From contig JAHNZQ020000079.1 of NCBI GenBank assembly GCA_019155205.2, positions 1,104,376-1,168,375 on the forward strand: a stretch of DNA of 64,000 nucleotides, in the 5' to 3' direction. Both the position numbers and the translations under genes were made by a program. This document shows, one piece after another, positions 55,373 through 64,000 of this stretch; positions within the stretch are counted from its first letter, which is position 1; each line of letters begins with the position of its first letter. Below the pieces are notes generated by a model. It was given only the letters and a program-made list of their open reading frames with translations, did not search any database and was not told the DNA's origin. Source of the stretch: Gracilaria vermiculophylla. Its lineage: Eukaryota; Rhodophyta; Florideophyceae; Gracilariales; Gracilariaceae.

Positions 55373-56536
55373 GGCGCACGACCGCGTGCTGGCGGCCGAC
55401 TGGGCGGCGCCCAGCCGCGTGTTCGTCGGCTGGCCGCTGCGCCCCGACACCTGGCGCGACGGCGGGCGGCCGGCGCAGCGCGCCGTCGCCGACCTGGTGC
55501 TCGCCATCCTGACGCACACGAGCGACGTTAGCGTGAGCGTGCTGGTGGCGCAGCCGCAGCTGGTGCCCGCCGCGCGGCGGCTGTTGGGCGCGCGCTGGCC
55601 GGCGCACCCCCCCCGCGACGCGCACGCGCACGCCGCCGCCGCCGCGCGCCTGGCCGTGGAGCACGTGCCCATGGACGACTGCTGGGTGCGCGACACGGGC
55701 CCGCTGCTGCTGGTGCCGCACCCCGACGCGGCGGCGGCGGCGGCGGCGGCGGCGCTCTCGGCCGTGTGCTTCCGCTTCAACGCGTGGGGCGGCGCGCTCG
55801 GCGGCTGCTACGCCGACCACGCCAACGACTCGCGCGTGGGGCGCGCGCTGGCGGCGCGGCTGCGGCTGGCGGCGTCGCGCGCCGAGCTGGTGCTGGAGGG
55901 CGGCGCGCTGTCGTCGGACGGGCGCGGCACGCTGCTGCTGACCGAGCAGAGCGTGCTGAACGAGAACCGCAACCCGCAGCTGACGCGCGCGGCGGCGGAG
56001 CGCGCGCTGCGCGCGCACCTGGGCGCGCGCAAGCTCATCTGGCTGCCGCGCGGCGCCGCGTTCGACGCCGACACGGACGGGCACGTCGACAACCTGGCCG
56101 TGTTCATCCGCGCGCGCACGGTGCTGCTGCTGCACGCGGCGCGGCGCGGCGGCGCGTCGGCGGCGCAGCGGCGCGCCTCGCGCGCGGCGCTGCGCGTGCT
56201 GCGCGCCAGCACGGACGCCGACGGGCGCGCGCTGCAGGTGCACGCCGTGAGCGCGCCGCCGCCGCAGGCGCGCACGGCGGCGGAGGCGGCCGGCGTGCGC
56301 AGCGCGCGCGGCACGGTGGCGCGGCGCGCCGGCGAGCGGCTGTGCGCCAGCTACGTCAACGCGCTGCAGACGCGCGAGGCGGTGTTCGCGCCGGCGTTCG
56401 GCGTGCCGCACGCCGACGCGCGCGCGCGCCGCCAGCTGCAGCGCGCCTTCGCCGCCACGGGGCAGCGCGTGGTGATGGTGCCGGCGCGCGAGCTGGTGCT
56501 GGCCGGCGGCGGGCTGCACTGCATCTCGCTGGGCGT

Positions 56537-56592
<56 letters not shown>

Positions 56593-56615
56593 GCTGCGCC
56601 CCAGCCGCCAGTTGA
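55281..56615 (+). CDS. Agmatine deiminase / PAD-family enzyme (PF04371)
   Basis: The 444-residue intronless protein has MDDCWVRDTGP (131-141), FNAWGG, an EGGALSSDGRGTLLLTE...NENRNP block, DTDGHVDN (GHVDN 267-271), SYVNAL and the catalytic segment GGGLHCISLGVP with Cys414. The Asp, His and Cys of the guanidine-modifying fold are therefore present. Agmatine deiminase makes N-carbamoylputrescine for polyamine synthesis. The related Porphyromonas-type peptidylarginine deiminases share the domain, and the GGGLHC spacing here, without the Asn-Ile of typical agmatine enzymes, leaves the substrate open. The N-terminus is preceded by a poly-Gly run and the C-terminus ends in a Pro-Ala repeat. The start at 55,281 is preferred over an upstream Met at 55,191 because the upstream part is repeat-coded. 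Confidence 0.85.
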
Positions 56616-56624
56616 GTGTGCCTT

Positions 56625-56997
56625 TTACGTGAGAATGTCGCAGCAGATGTAGCAGCTCAGGCACGCCGCCAGCAGCCCGACGGCGCTGCCGGCGCCGCCC
56701 TTGTCCTGGTTGTCGGACGGCGGCGGCGGCGCGCCGTACTGCTGCTGGTTCATGTACGCCGGCGGCGGCGCCTGCACGCCCGGCTGAAACGTGCCCGGCG
56801 GGTGCGCGCCGTACTCGCCCGCGTGCTGCTGCTGCGGCGCGTACGGCGCGTAGCCGCCCGCCCCGGGGTACCCACTCGGCGGCGGCGGCGGCGGCGGCGG
56901 CGGCGGAGAGCCGGAAGAGTCGGGCGCGGACGGCGCGGACGGCGCGTACGGCGAGTAAGGCGAGTAAGGCGCGTACGGCGCCTGCGGCGGCGGCGGC

Positions 56998-57033
<36 letters not shown>

Positions 57034-57131
57034 TGCTTGTCGCTCTGTGCACGCGGACGGAAGGTGAGAGACGACTGTGAGTCGGGCGGCGGCGGCGGCG
57101 CGGGGCGCGGCGTGGCGCTACTTACCGTCAT
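56625..57131 (-). CDS. CYSTM-like proline/tyrosine-rich tail protein, one intron
   Basis: Exon 1 is only ATG-ACG (57,131-57,126). It is followed by GTAAGT, an 81-nt intron (57,125-57,045) and GTGCACAG; exon 2 (57,044-56,625) starts SDKQPP. The 141-residue product has a poly-Pro stretch, Tyr/Pro-rich repeats (YAPYSPYSPYAP) and a short C-terminal GLLAACLSCYICCDIL. That Cys-rich hydrophobic module resembles CYSTM proteins, small tail-anchored membrane proteins linked to stress resistance in yeasts and plants. The intron is a multiple of three and has no stop, so an unspliced product would also be in frame. The stop codon lies 9 nt from that of the deiminase gene on the other strand. Confidence 0.65.
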
Positions 57132-57720
57132 GTTGTTGAGGCGAGGCGGGCGGGTGCGCGACGGAGGGCGAGTGCACAGGCACGGCAGAGGTGCGGTGCG
57201 CGTGCGCCCGCGACGCGCGCGCTGTGATGGCGAAAAGCGATTGCGCGCTCCAGCAATGCAAGCGCCGCGCGAACCGTCGCGCGTCTCGCGCCGCGCGCCG
57301 CGCGCCAGCGACGCGCTGCGCCGTGGGCGCGTAGCGCACGCGCAACACGTGGGGCGCGTGGCCACGCGCTGCACCGTGGCCACGCGCCGCGTGGCGGCCA
57401 CGTGCCGCGGCGTGGCGGCGGCCGTCGCGCGTGGCCACGTGCCGCGGCTTGGCACGCGGCGCGCGGCTCGCGAGAGGCGCGCGTGGAACGACGAAAAAGA
57501 AAAAACGTTTTGGTGAAGCGACGGTGGAGAGCGGCGCGCGCGCGCACGCCAAACTGCCGCCGCCCGCCGCACCCGCCGCCGCGCGCGTCCCGTACGTGCC
57601 GGCGGGCTGACGTAACACACCGTTCCACCCGCGCCGCCCCCGCCCGCCGCCTTGGCCGCCCTCGCCACCGCCACCGCCACCGCCACCGCCACCGCCACCG
57701 CCGCCGTCGCCGCCGCGCGC
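57132..57720. promoter_or_regulatory. Spacer upstream of the CYSTM gene with clustered GTGGCCACG/CACGTG motifs
   Basis: Between 57,355 and 57,450 the palindrome GTGGCCACG occurs at 57,358 and 57,376, and GCCACGTGCCGCGG occurs at about 57,397 and 57,434. CACGTG is the core of E/G-box sites for bHLH/bZIP factors. The cluster lies 230-320 bp upstream of the CYSTM start. A (CACCGC)n-type repeat at about 57,663-57,705 adjoins the C2 gene's 3' end. Confidence 0.4.
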
Positions 57721-58722
57721 TCACTGCGTCACGCGCAGCCGGAACTGCAGCAGCACCGAGCTCACCACCGCCTCCACCAGCACCACGCGCCCCACCTCGA
57801 TGACGCCGTCGCCGTCGCCCACGGCGTTCGGCCACCAAAGCAGCCGGCTGTGCCGCTCCGTGCGCTTGAGCTTCTCCACGCTGGTCTGCATGAAGCCCAG
57901 CCGGATGTGCGCCCCGCGCCCGCTGAACTGGTACAGCTCCAGCCGCAGCAGCTTGTCGTCCACGCCGGCCGTCACCGCCGTCAGGTCGCGGCTCATGGCC
58001 TCGAAGCGCTTGCGCTCGCGCCCCAGCACCTCGGACCGGTACACGGGCGTGTACTCGCCCGACTGCAGCTGCCGCGACAGCACGTAGAACACCCGCTGGT
58101 TGCGCTTGGTGCCCGACGCCATGTCCACGTTGAGCACCAGCCGCGCCGCGTGCTCGCGCGCGCGGATCGCGTCCGCCGAGATCACCACGCGCCCGCCGTT
58201 GGGCGAGCGCGACTCGCCCACCGCCAGCTCCTTGCGCAGCAGCGGCTCGGCGATGATGTCCTCCAGCGTGCACTGCGCCGCCCCGATGAACGCCTGGTCC
58301 TCGATCAGCTCGCTCTTGTGCCGCCGGTCGAACAGCTCCACGCGCAGCACCTTCTGCCGGTCGCGCGCCGTCGCGCAGCACACCTTGAGCTTGGTCACGA
58401 ACCGCGGGTACTCGTCGTACACCACCGTCTCGGTGCGCCCGATCAGCTCCCACGGCGCGTTGGCGCCCTCGCTGTACAGGAACACCGCGAACGGCCGCGC
58501 CTGCCGGAACGGCAGCAGCCGCGACGGCGCCGCCAGTTCGCGGCACTCCACGCTCAGTTCCAGCGGGTAGTTGGTTTCCAGCGCCTTGAGGAACGCGGGC
58601 TGCTGCAGGTTGGCCGTCGTGCCGAGCAGCAGCCGGCTGCTCCTGGGGTACTGCAGCCGGATGGAGCTCAGCTCCTGCTCGTCGAGCAGAGAGTCGTGCG
58701 AGAACGTAGCGTCGAGGCCCAT
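57721..58722 (-). CDS. Tandem C2-domain protein, copine-like without A domain
   Basis: The 333-residue intronless protein seems to contain two C2 domains. The first, at about 30-170, has LELSVECRELAAP, RPFAVFLYSE and LRVELFDRRHKSELIEDQAFIG. The second, at about 185-333, has ARLVLNVDMASG, PVYRSEVLGRERKRFEAMS and LLRLELYQFSGRGAHIRLGF. The order and motifs resemble the N-terminal half of copines, Ca2+-dependent phospholipid-binding proteins, but no von Willebrand A domain follows. The start MGLDAT at 58,722 fits an N-myristoylation signal (Gly2, Thr6). The frame is open 66 codons further upstream, but that part is proline-coded low complexity. It shares a 365-bp spacer with RecQ. Confidence 0.7.
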   Translation of the reverse strand: MGLDATFSHDSLLDEQELSSIRLQYPRSSRLLLGTTANLQQPAFLKALETNYPLELSVECRELAAPSRLLPFRQARPFAVFLYSEGANAPWELIGRTETVVYDEYPRFVTKLKVCCATARDRQKVLRVELFDRRHKSELIEDQAFIGAAQCTLEDIIAEPLLRKELAVGESRSPNGGRVVISADAIRAREHAARLVLNVDMASGTKRNQRVFYVLSRQLQSGEYTPVYRSEVLGRERKRFEAMSRDLTAVTAGVDDKLLRLELYQFSGRGAHIRLGFMQTSVEKLKRTERHSRLLWWPNAVGDGDGVIEVGRVVLVEAVVSSVLLQFRLRVTQ

Positions 58723-59087
58723 GAGTGCACGCCAAACGGGGGGCAACGGGGCGCGTGGGGGGGGTGAGCGGGCGGCGGGTGGAGGCGTGTCAGTGGGGGG
58801 TGGAGGGGGTGTTGGGCGGTTGGGCGCAGTGGGGAGCGGAGGTGGTAAGGGGGGTGGGGGGAGGGGGGGGAGGGGCAGGCGCGATGTGCACCACTGAGAG
58901 ACGGAGGGATTTATACACACGGCTCAGCGTGGCGCGCGCTAAGCTGCAGATCCGCGGCGCGCGCCACGTATCAGCGACGGGTACGGATTTGTGGGCGCTG
59001 CACACCCGAAATGACAGCGCGCATGGGCTCGCGCTTACCGCTCCCGACAGCGCGCTGACGGCGCGCTGACCACGTGCGCCCGCGCGC
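58723..59087. promoter_or_regulatory. Shared head-to-head promoter region, C2 gene / RecQ
   Basis: The 365-bp spacer lies between divergent starts. It has a G-run-rich half on the C2 side and a TTTATACACA TATA-like element at about 58,909 within otherwise GC-rich DNA. Function is inferred from position. Confidence 0.35.
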
Positions 59088-61331
59088 ATGGCGCTGCGCG
59101 ACGACGACGGCGACGACGACGACGGCGGCGGCGACGCCGCGCCGCGGCGGCTGGCGGCCGCCGTGCGCGACAAGCGGCGGGAGGTGGCCGAGGCGCAGCA
59201 GCGCCTGGCGCGGCTGCGCGCCGAGCTGCGCGCGCAGGAGCGGCGGCTGGCCGACCGCGAGCGCGCGGCGGCGCGCCGCGCCGACGCCGCCGCCGACTGG
59301 CTGCGCCCGCGGCCGTGGGACGCGCGCCTGCACGACGCGCGCGCGCGCGTCTTCGGCGTGGCCGCCTTGCGCCCGCTGCAGCACGAGGCGCTCAACGCCA
59401 CGCTGCTGCGCCGCGACGTGTTCGCCGTGCTGCCCACCGGCGCCGGCAAGAGCCTGCTGTACCAGCTGGCCGCCGTCGTCGACGGCGGCCTCACGCTCGT
59501 CGTGTCGCCGCTCATCTCGCTGTCCATGGACCAGCGCGCCGCGCTCGCCGCGCGCGGCATCCGCGCCGAGTGCCTGCACGCCGAGCTCGCCAAGTCCGCC
59601 CAGGCCGCCATCTACGACGCCTTTCTGCCGCGCTCCGCCTTCGCCGCCACCTCCGCCCACCCGCGCAAGCCCCCCGCCCCCGCCGACCACTGGGTGCCCG
59701 ACGACGTGCCGCCCATGGTTCTGTTCGTCACCCCCGAGCAGGTCGTGCGCTCCAAGAAACTGCTGTCGCGCCTGGAACTCTTGCATGAAAACGGTCACTT
59801 GTCCCGAATATGCGTCGACGAGGCCCACTGCTGTTCCTCGTGGGGGCACGACTTCCGCCCCGAGTACAGGAAGCTCGCCATCCTCCGCCGGCAGTGCCCG
59901 TCCACCCCGATCATCGCCCTCACCGCCACGTGCAGCCCCGCCACCGTGGACGACGTCTGTTCCGTGCTCGAAATGCCGCGCGCCGTCACTTTTCGCAGCG
60001 GCGTTAATAGACCCAACCTTTTTTACCAAGTAAGGCCCAAGCCGGACAACGACGCCGCCGTCATCGCCCAGATCGCATCGTGGCTCAGCACCGAGTTTGA
60101 GGCGCAGTGCGGCATCATTTACGTGCTTTCCAGAAAGGATGCGGAGAAATATGCTGCGGGACTTGCTCAACACGCCATTGACGCCGCCTGCTACCACGCC
60201 GACATGCCCATTTCGCACCGCACCGAAGTGCATCAGCTGTGGAGCAGCGCCCAAGTGCCCGTTGTCGTCGCCACCATAGCCTTTGGCCTGGGCATTGACC
60301 ATCCGCACGTGCGCTTCATTATCCACGTCACAATGGCGTCCAGTATCGAGGCGTACTACCAGGAGAGCGGCCGCGCCGGACGCGATGGTCTGCCCGCCAA
60401 GTGCATCGTGCTGCACCGGCCGAAAGACTTTGCGCGCATGAGCGCGTTTGTCGGCGACAAGGGCCCCATCCGCCTCCAAAAGATGTACGACATGTACGCG
60501 TACGCGTGCTCAAGGGGCTTGGGCACCGGCGCGCTGTGCCGGCGCGAGCTCATCGTGCGCTCGTTTGGGGAGCAACTGCCGGCGCGAAGGGCGCAGCAGT
60601 GCGAGAGTTGCTGCGACTTGTGCGACGCGCGATTGGGGCGCGTGGATTGTGCGCTGCGCTGCGTTGATGTGAGCGACGTTGCCAGGGGCATGCTGGCCAT
60701 GGTGGGCGAATTCGTGCAGCGGCATCCCACGCGGAAAAGCACGATCCTTCAGTTTGCAAACGATTGGGGCAGGGCGAGTCGCGCAGCTGCGCACAAGGCG
60801 AAGCGCGGCGAGAAGGCAATGATGGGCGGCGCCTTGGACGTGAATTTGCGAGTGGAAATCATTATTGAGCTGGTGTTGAGCGGGGCGCTGAAAGAATATC
60901 ACCGGCATTCGAGCTACGCGGTGAACGCGTACGTGACGGTTGGAAACGTGGACGGCGCAATGAACAAGCAAACTATTGAAGTGGCGGTGTGGAAGAAGGG
61001 CGACATTGCTGGTTTTGTTTCGACTGCAAAGCGAAGGAGAAATGAGGGGACGACAGTGAATGCTGTGCGTGCTGACGAGGACCGTGGTGAAGTCATCGTG
61101 ATAGAAGAAAGTGACGAAGAGCGTGCAGGTGATTGCGGACAAGAAGCGCCAAAGCAGAACAGGCTGGTAAACAACTCGAAAGCACCAACAATGAGCGCGG
61201 GTGCTGAATTTGTGTCAGATTCTGCGGAACAAACTCAAAAGTGCTCGTGTGAGCAAAGCTGTGCAGGAGAAGGCGAAGAGATGACGGCAGTGAAACGGCG
61301 AGCGAAGAAGCAGAGAAAGGCGCTTGTTTGA
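59088..61331 (+). CDS. RecQ-family DNA helicase (RECQL1-like)
   Basis: The 747-residue intronless protein has an N-terminal acidic patch and coiled coil (about 25-65), motif I LPTGAGKSLLYQ (115-126), VSPLISLSMDQ, DEAH (244-247) with the RecQ-specific CCSSWGHDFRPEY loop, ALTAT, VVVATIAFGLGID and QESGRAGRDG (425-434). A zinc-binding cysteine set follows (CESCCDLCD, near 504) and then a winged-helix region. It unwinds DNA in replication-fork and recombination repair. The coiled-coil N-terminus and short C-terminus resemble RECQL1 more than BLM or WRN. The tail contains EVIVIEESDEE (668-678), a good SUMO-interacting motif. GC falls steadily along the gene, from island-like at the 5' end to moderate at the 3' end. 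Confidence 0.92.
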   Translation: MALRDDDGDDDDGGGDAAPRRLAAAVRDKRREVAEAQQRLARLRAELRAQERRLADRERAAARRADAAADWLRPRPWDARLHDARARVFGVAALRPLQHEALNATLLRRDVFAVLPTGAGKSLLYQLAAVVDGGLTLVVSPLISLSMDQRAALAARGIRAECLHAELAKSAQAAIYDAFLPRSAFAATSAHPRKPPAPADHWVPDDVPPMVLFVTPEQVVRSKKLLSRLELLHENGHLSRICVDEAHCCSSWGHDFRPEYRKLAILRRQCPSTPIIALTATCSPATVDDVCSVLEMPRAVTFRSGVNRPNLFYQVRPKPDNDAAVIAQIASWLSTEFEAQCGIIYVLSRKDAEKYAAGLAQHAIDAACYHADMPISHRTEVHQLWSSAQVPVVVATIAFGLGIDHPHVRFIIHVTMASSIEAYYQESGRAGRDGLPAKCIVLHRPKDFARMSAFVGDKGPIRLQKMYDMYAYACSRGLGTGALCRRELIVRSFGEQLPARRAQQCESCCDLCDARLGRVDCALRCVDVSDVARGMLAMVGEFVQRHPTRKSTILQFANDWGRASRAAAHKAKRGEKAMMGGALDVNLRVEIIIELVLSGALKEYHRHSSYAVNAYVTVGNVDGAMNKQTIEVAVWKKGDIAGFVSTAKRRRNEGTTVNAVRADEDRGEVIVIEESDEERAGDCGQEAPKQNRLVNNSKAPTMSAGAEFVSDSAEQTQKCSCEQSCAGEGEEMTAVKRRAKKQRKALV

Positions 61332-61975
61332 CACTTTATGGTGGCAAACAGGACACACATGTTGATTTAATGTGGCTTGGAAATGTGAGATGCGGTTGAA
61401 CGAAGTTGCGTCATCAAGTTGATGAATTGTTCGGCTCCTAATGCCTGTATCATTCCTGCGCCATGGTGCGAAGTGCGACATGGCAATGGAGCGAGTATGC
61501 GAAAGTACACAGACGGGGGGGGGGCTTGAGGCGATCTGTGGAGATGTGCTGAGCCGAACGGCTCGTGGACAGGATCTCACAATACGTGCGGCGCAATTGA
61601 TTGGCAGGCACGCGCAAGAACAAACCGCCGGGCTGTGACACGTATGTATTAATGGCTCGACCAAACTGTAAATAGTGCCTGAATCATTTGAGCATGTTGG
61701 TGGCAAACACGTGTGTTGTTGTATTGAAACGTGCTGGTGTGCCAGTGTGCAGTTGAAAAGGCACGAGGCGAGACGCCTGAAAGTGGTGAACGCACAAATG
61801 TGTGCACAAATGTATGCAAAAAGACAATTTTGCACTGTCGTACACACGCACAACACCTTACAATACGGGGGTAAGCTTGAGCGATAGACGGTCAGCACAG
61901 GATTGCTTTCTTCCGTACTGACCCGCTGCCGTGCGATGAATGATGCGCTTGTCAATTCATTCTGTTCATCCTGCT
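61332..61975. other. Spacer downstream of RecQ, nothing recognised
   Basis: Composition drops to ordinary levels. A minus-strand frame (61,979-61,215) overlaps the RecQ 3' end but shows no domain and odd composition, and I regard it as chance. Confidence 0.5.
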
Positions 61976-62149
61976 TCAATAAGAAACGACAACGTAGGTC
62001 TCCTCACCGCATTGCTCAAACATTCGTAATATGAGCTCGTTCTGCCGCACACTTGTTGCGCGCTGCGCAGCGCAGCTTACTTGTTCATTCCTTGCACGGG
62101 AAATGATGTTTTGCTGCGCCCAAATCAATTCCACATTTGTCTTATTTCG
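61976..62149 (-). CDS. Putative terminal exon of an unidentified spliced gene
   Basis: On the minus strand a strong pyrimidine tract and acceptor (GCTTTGTTTGTTCAG) precede a 57-codon frame, ending in a stop, with natural composition: NVELIWAQQNIISRARNEQV, then RMFEQCGEETYVV. I do not recognise the family. Further minus-strand protein-like pieces lie upstream at 62,394, 62,701 and 63,161, consistent with a multi-exon gene reading right to left. The exon connections cannot be proven here. Confidence 0.35.
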   Translation of the reverse strand, partial: RNKTNVELIWAQQNIISRARNEQVSCAAQRATSVRQNELILRMFEQCGEETYVVVSY

Positions 62150-62393
62150 CTGAACAAACAAAGCAAGCGTCACCGCCCACAATTAGATTGGCACCGTCGC
62201 ATGTATGCGCACAACTAAGGCAAGTGGTGGCAACATAAAGTTGTGTTCGTATGACGCAATTGAATGGTCAATGTGTTTTCACATTTACTACCGTTTGTAT
62301 TGAGTCCACGTTCCAGCCTCGCAGGCTTGTTTAGTGTTCACATGTACAAGAAGAACCTAATTTTGTATTCATATAACACGAATCCTTCATTTT

Positions 62394-62973
62394 TCACAAT
62401 GTGCCAAGCCAGTTTCGAACAGCATTCCTGAGTGGCACAAACGGAGCCACGCACACATCTCTCCTATACTTTACTGCCAGCTCTTTGTCTCCTTCGCTCT
62501 CTGCTCTCCTCGTCGCATGTATGTGTATATTTTTCGATCTTGCGTGCACCACTGACAGCGCCTCAAACGTTCCTCGAGTGAAATAGCATCTTTTGAACGC
62601 TGTGTTTAAAAGTTGCGAAAAATGGGACACGTCAGCAACTGTCTGCTTTATTGACGAGCTCGATTTCACCAAATTATTGACAACCGCAAACTGACGATTT
62701 TCATCCTTTCAAAACACATGATGAAGCCTTTCCCTTGATGAGCTTATAGATATTGTTTTCTCGAGCCGAGTTTGCCAATATCTTGCATACTGCTTGATTG
62801 AAATACAATTTGAAGCTGGACACAAGATTTTCCGTACAGTACGCACACTCGCTCTTAAAAATACGGATTTCTATTGACATGTCAAACGGAACCAATGCAT
62901 AATTGTGTTCCTTATCTGTCAAGTAGGACCTTGAATACGAAAAAAAAAAAAAAAAGACAATGAGCCATGTCAC
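62394..62973 (-). CDS. Possible coding exons of the same unidentified gene
   Basis: Two minus frames in different registers look protein-like. One is 62,973-62,701 (contains LVPFDMSIEIRIFKSECAYC). The other is 62,690-62,394 (contains KQTVADVSHFSQLLNTAFKR and ends with a stop). A frameshift or short intron would have to join them. No domain is recognised. Confidence 0.25.
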
Positions 62974-63160
62974 GCACTAAATTTGGCACTTTAATCGGCA
63001 GTGTGTTTAACCGTTCCTTTTTATTTGTACAGACATTTACTGTCTACCACGTGGAATGCATGTGATGTGTTCCAGGGGACGCTTGCGCTGTAAATACCGC
63101 AAGCTGACATGGTGTTCCTCATCTGCACTGTCTTATTCATATTTCTCAACTTGTTCATCT

Positions 63161-63445
63161 CTATACCTTGGTTGATGACGATTTCGTGTGCAGTATCTTG
63201 CTTCCCGACAGGACATCGGTTGTGATCGCTACCCGATGGAGCCATCCATTTTGCTCAACAACGGCCTGAATAAAACAAAAATTCTTCTGCTCTGCGTCGC
63301 AAATTCCACGAATCGTAACGCCACAATGGCACATTTGGCAACAGAATTGCTGACTGTCGTTTTGTGACGTCGGCTTCGGTTCAATCAAGGAGACCACCTG
63401 CCTTTCGAAGAATGACGGACAAGCTTTTGTTTTTGTTAAAACCAT
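63161..63445 (-). CDS. Possible cysteine-containing exon, weakly CULT-like
   Basis: The minus frame contains FCCQMCHCGVTIRGICD and AVVEQNGWLHRVAITTDVLS and ends at a good donor (AAG|GTATAG, about 63,170). A CxxC followed by a G-x-hydrophobic-H segment is distantly reminiscent of the CULT domain of cereblon-like proteins, but the diagnostic tryptophan-containing segment is not seen, so this is only a hint. The piece may belong to the same gene as the exons to its left. Confidence 0.2.
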   Translation of the reverse strand: MVLTKTKACPSFFERQVVSLIEPKPTSQNDSQQFCCQMCHCGVTIRGICDAEQKNFCFIQAVVEQNGWLHRVAITTDVLSGSKILHTKSSSTKV

Positions 63446-64000
63446 TCCTTCTGTTCAACTATGAATGCCGTGTTGCTTTTTGAACTGCACTCCAGAACAA
63501 GCTAATTTCCATTATCCAAAACCAGCATGATGCCATGTTCGCAGATTATTTAAGCGACACTCTCTTCGTTTCTACGACCACGTTGAGACCAATGTGCCCA
63601 GAACGTTCAATGTTCTTCCTTTTTTATAACAAAAAAAAACCATGTCTTCAACAGCCCTTTTTCAAGTCTGTATCGCACACAGCAGTGAACGCAAACATTT
63701 GTGCTGCAATCTGCGCCACTGGCAAGAGTTGCTGCTTTCTAAGTGTTCTGTAAGGGTCAACAAAGAAAGTGTCCGAAATTTGTTCCGTTTTGCCCCACTT
63801 TTCTGGCGCAAAACACTGCCCGTATTTGCGAACATTCACACAAATGTTTGTGCAGCGGCCTGGGGAAAAGCGATTCTACCTGAACCAACAGTCTCCAGCA
63901 TGCTAGCTAGCCCTTTTGTTTCTCTTTGCTGAACCCCATACTTGGTACGGTGCGACATTGGTATGACAAGTTTCTACTTTGGGCTCTCCGATTGCACAAG
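63446..64000. other. Right edge, unresolved
   Basis: Short frames occur on both strands. One minus frame (63,839-63,648) looks mildly protein-like and could be a further upstream exon of the gene at 61,976-63,445. Nothing is recognisable. Confidence 0.3.

Noticed and set aside
54732..56519. A 595-codon minus-strand frame across the deiminase
   Set aside because: It crosses two divergent genes and has no recognisable domain; another shadow of high GC.
57132..57698. N-terminal extension of the CYSTM frame
   Set aside because: The frame is open to 57,698, but this part is Arg/Ala-rich promoter sequence. The short exon with a consensus donor at 57,125 is a better start.
61215..61979. A 254-codon minus frame downstream of RecQ
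   Set aside because: It overlaps the RecQ C-terminus antisense and shows no domain or sensible composition.

Overview
This is eukaryotic nuclear DNA: there are LTR retrotransposons, PIF/Harbinger and Tc1-type DNA transposons, a spliceosomal-type intron and nucleolar/RNA-helicase genes. It splits sharply into two parts. Positions 1 to about 47,600 are a mixed-composition graveyard of nested mobile elements carrying one recognisable host gene, MRTO4. Positions about 47,650 to 61,300 are an extremely GC-rich, compact, nearly intronless gene island. A calmer AT-richer tail follows to 64,000. Almost intron-free genes of very high GC beside TE-filled lower-GC DNA, together with an ApaH-like phosphatase, a GT34 glycosyltransferase and an agmatine-deiminase-family enzyme, would fit a red alga such as a bangiophyte. 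That placement is inference, and another GC-rich protist is not excluded.

TE region, left to right: an LTR fragment and a 309-bp miniature LTR element (350-658); a Ty1/copia remnant (659-3.7k); two decayed Tc1 elements (3.98-6.4k); a full-length Ty3/gypsy element on the minus strand with both 532-533-bp LTRs (6,800-17,410) and an extra antisense coding stretch; a second copia remnant of the first family (17.4-19.87k); a solo-type gypsy LTR (19,871-20,413); a PIF/Harbinger pair (21.68-23.28k); the 5' half of a third copia element (23.28-26.06k); a second gypsy element on the minus strand (26.07-34.35k), split by a 1.9-kb insert that carries MRTO4 and an assembly gap; two more PIF/Harbinger pairs (34.35-38.6k); and a nest of three Tc1 elements with a fourth, nearly full copia element inside (38.8-46.6k).

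Gene island, left to right: ApaH-like phosphatase (-), psq-type HTH protein (+), GT34 glycosyltransferase (+), DEAD-box RNA helicase (-), agmatine deiminase/PAD-family enzyme (+), CYSTM-like tail protein with one 81-bp intron (-), tandem C2 protein (-), RecQ helicase (+). Head-to-head pairs share 300-470-bp spacers. One tail-to-tail pair overlaps by 18 bp and another is separated by 9 bp, so neighbouring transcripts probably overlap at their 3' ends. The genes do not form one pathway; they look like a dense housekeeping cluster.

The most notable observations are the MRTO4-bearing insert with inverted-repeat-like ends inside a retrotransposon, the miniature LTR element, the use of a half-molecule initiator tRNA primer site by three copia-type elements, and the extreme poly-G/proline tracts in the phosphatase gene. 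Two 100-N gaps (30,007-30,106 and 45,856-45,955) limit what can be concluded around them.
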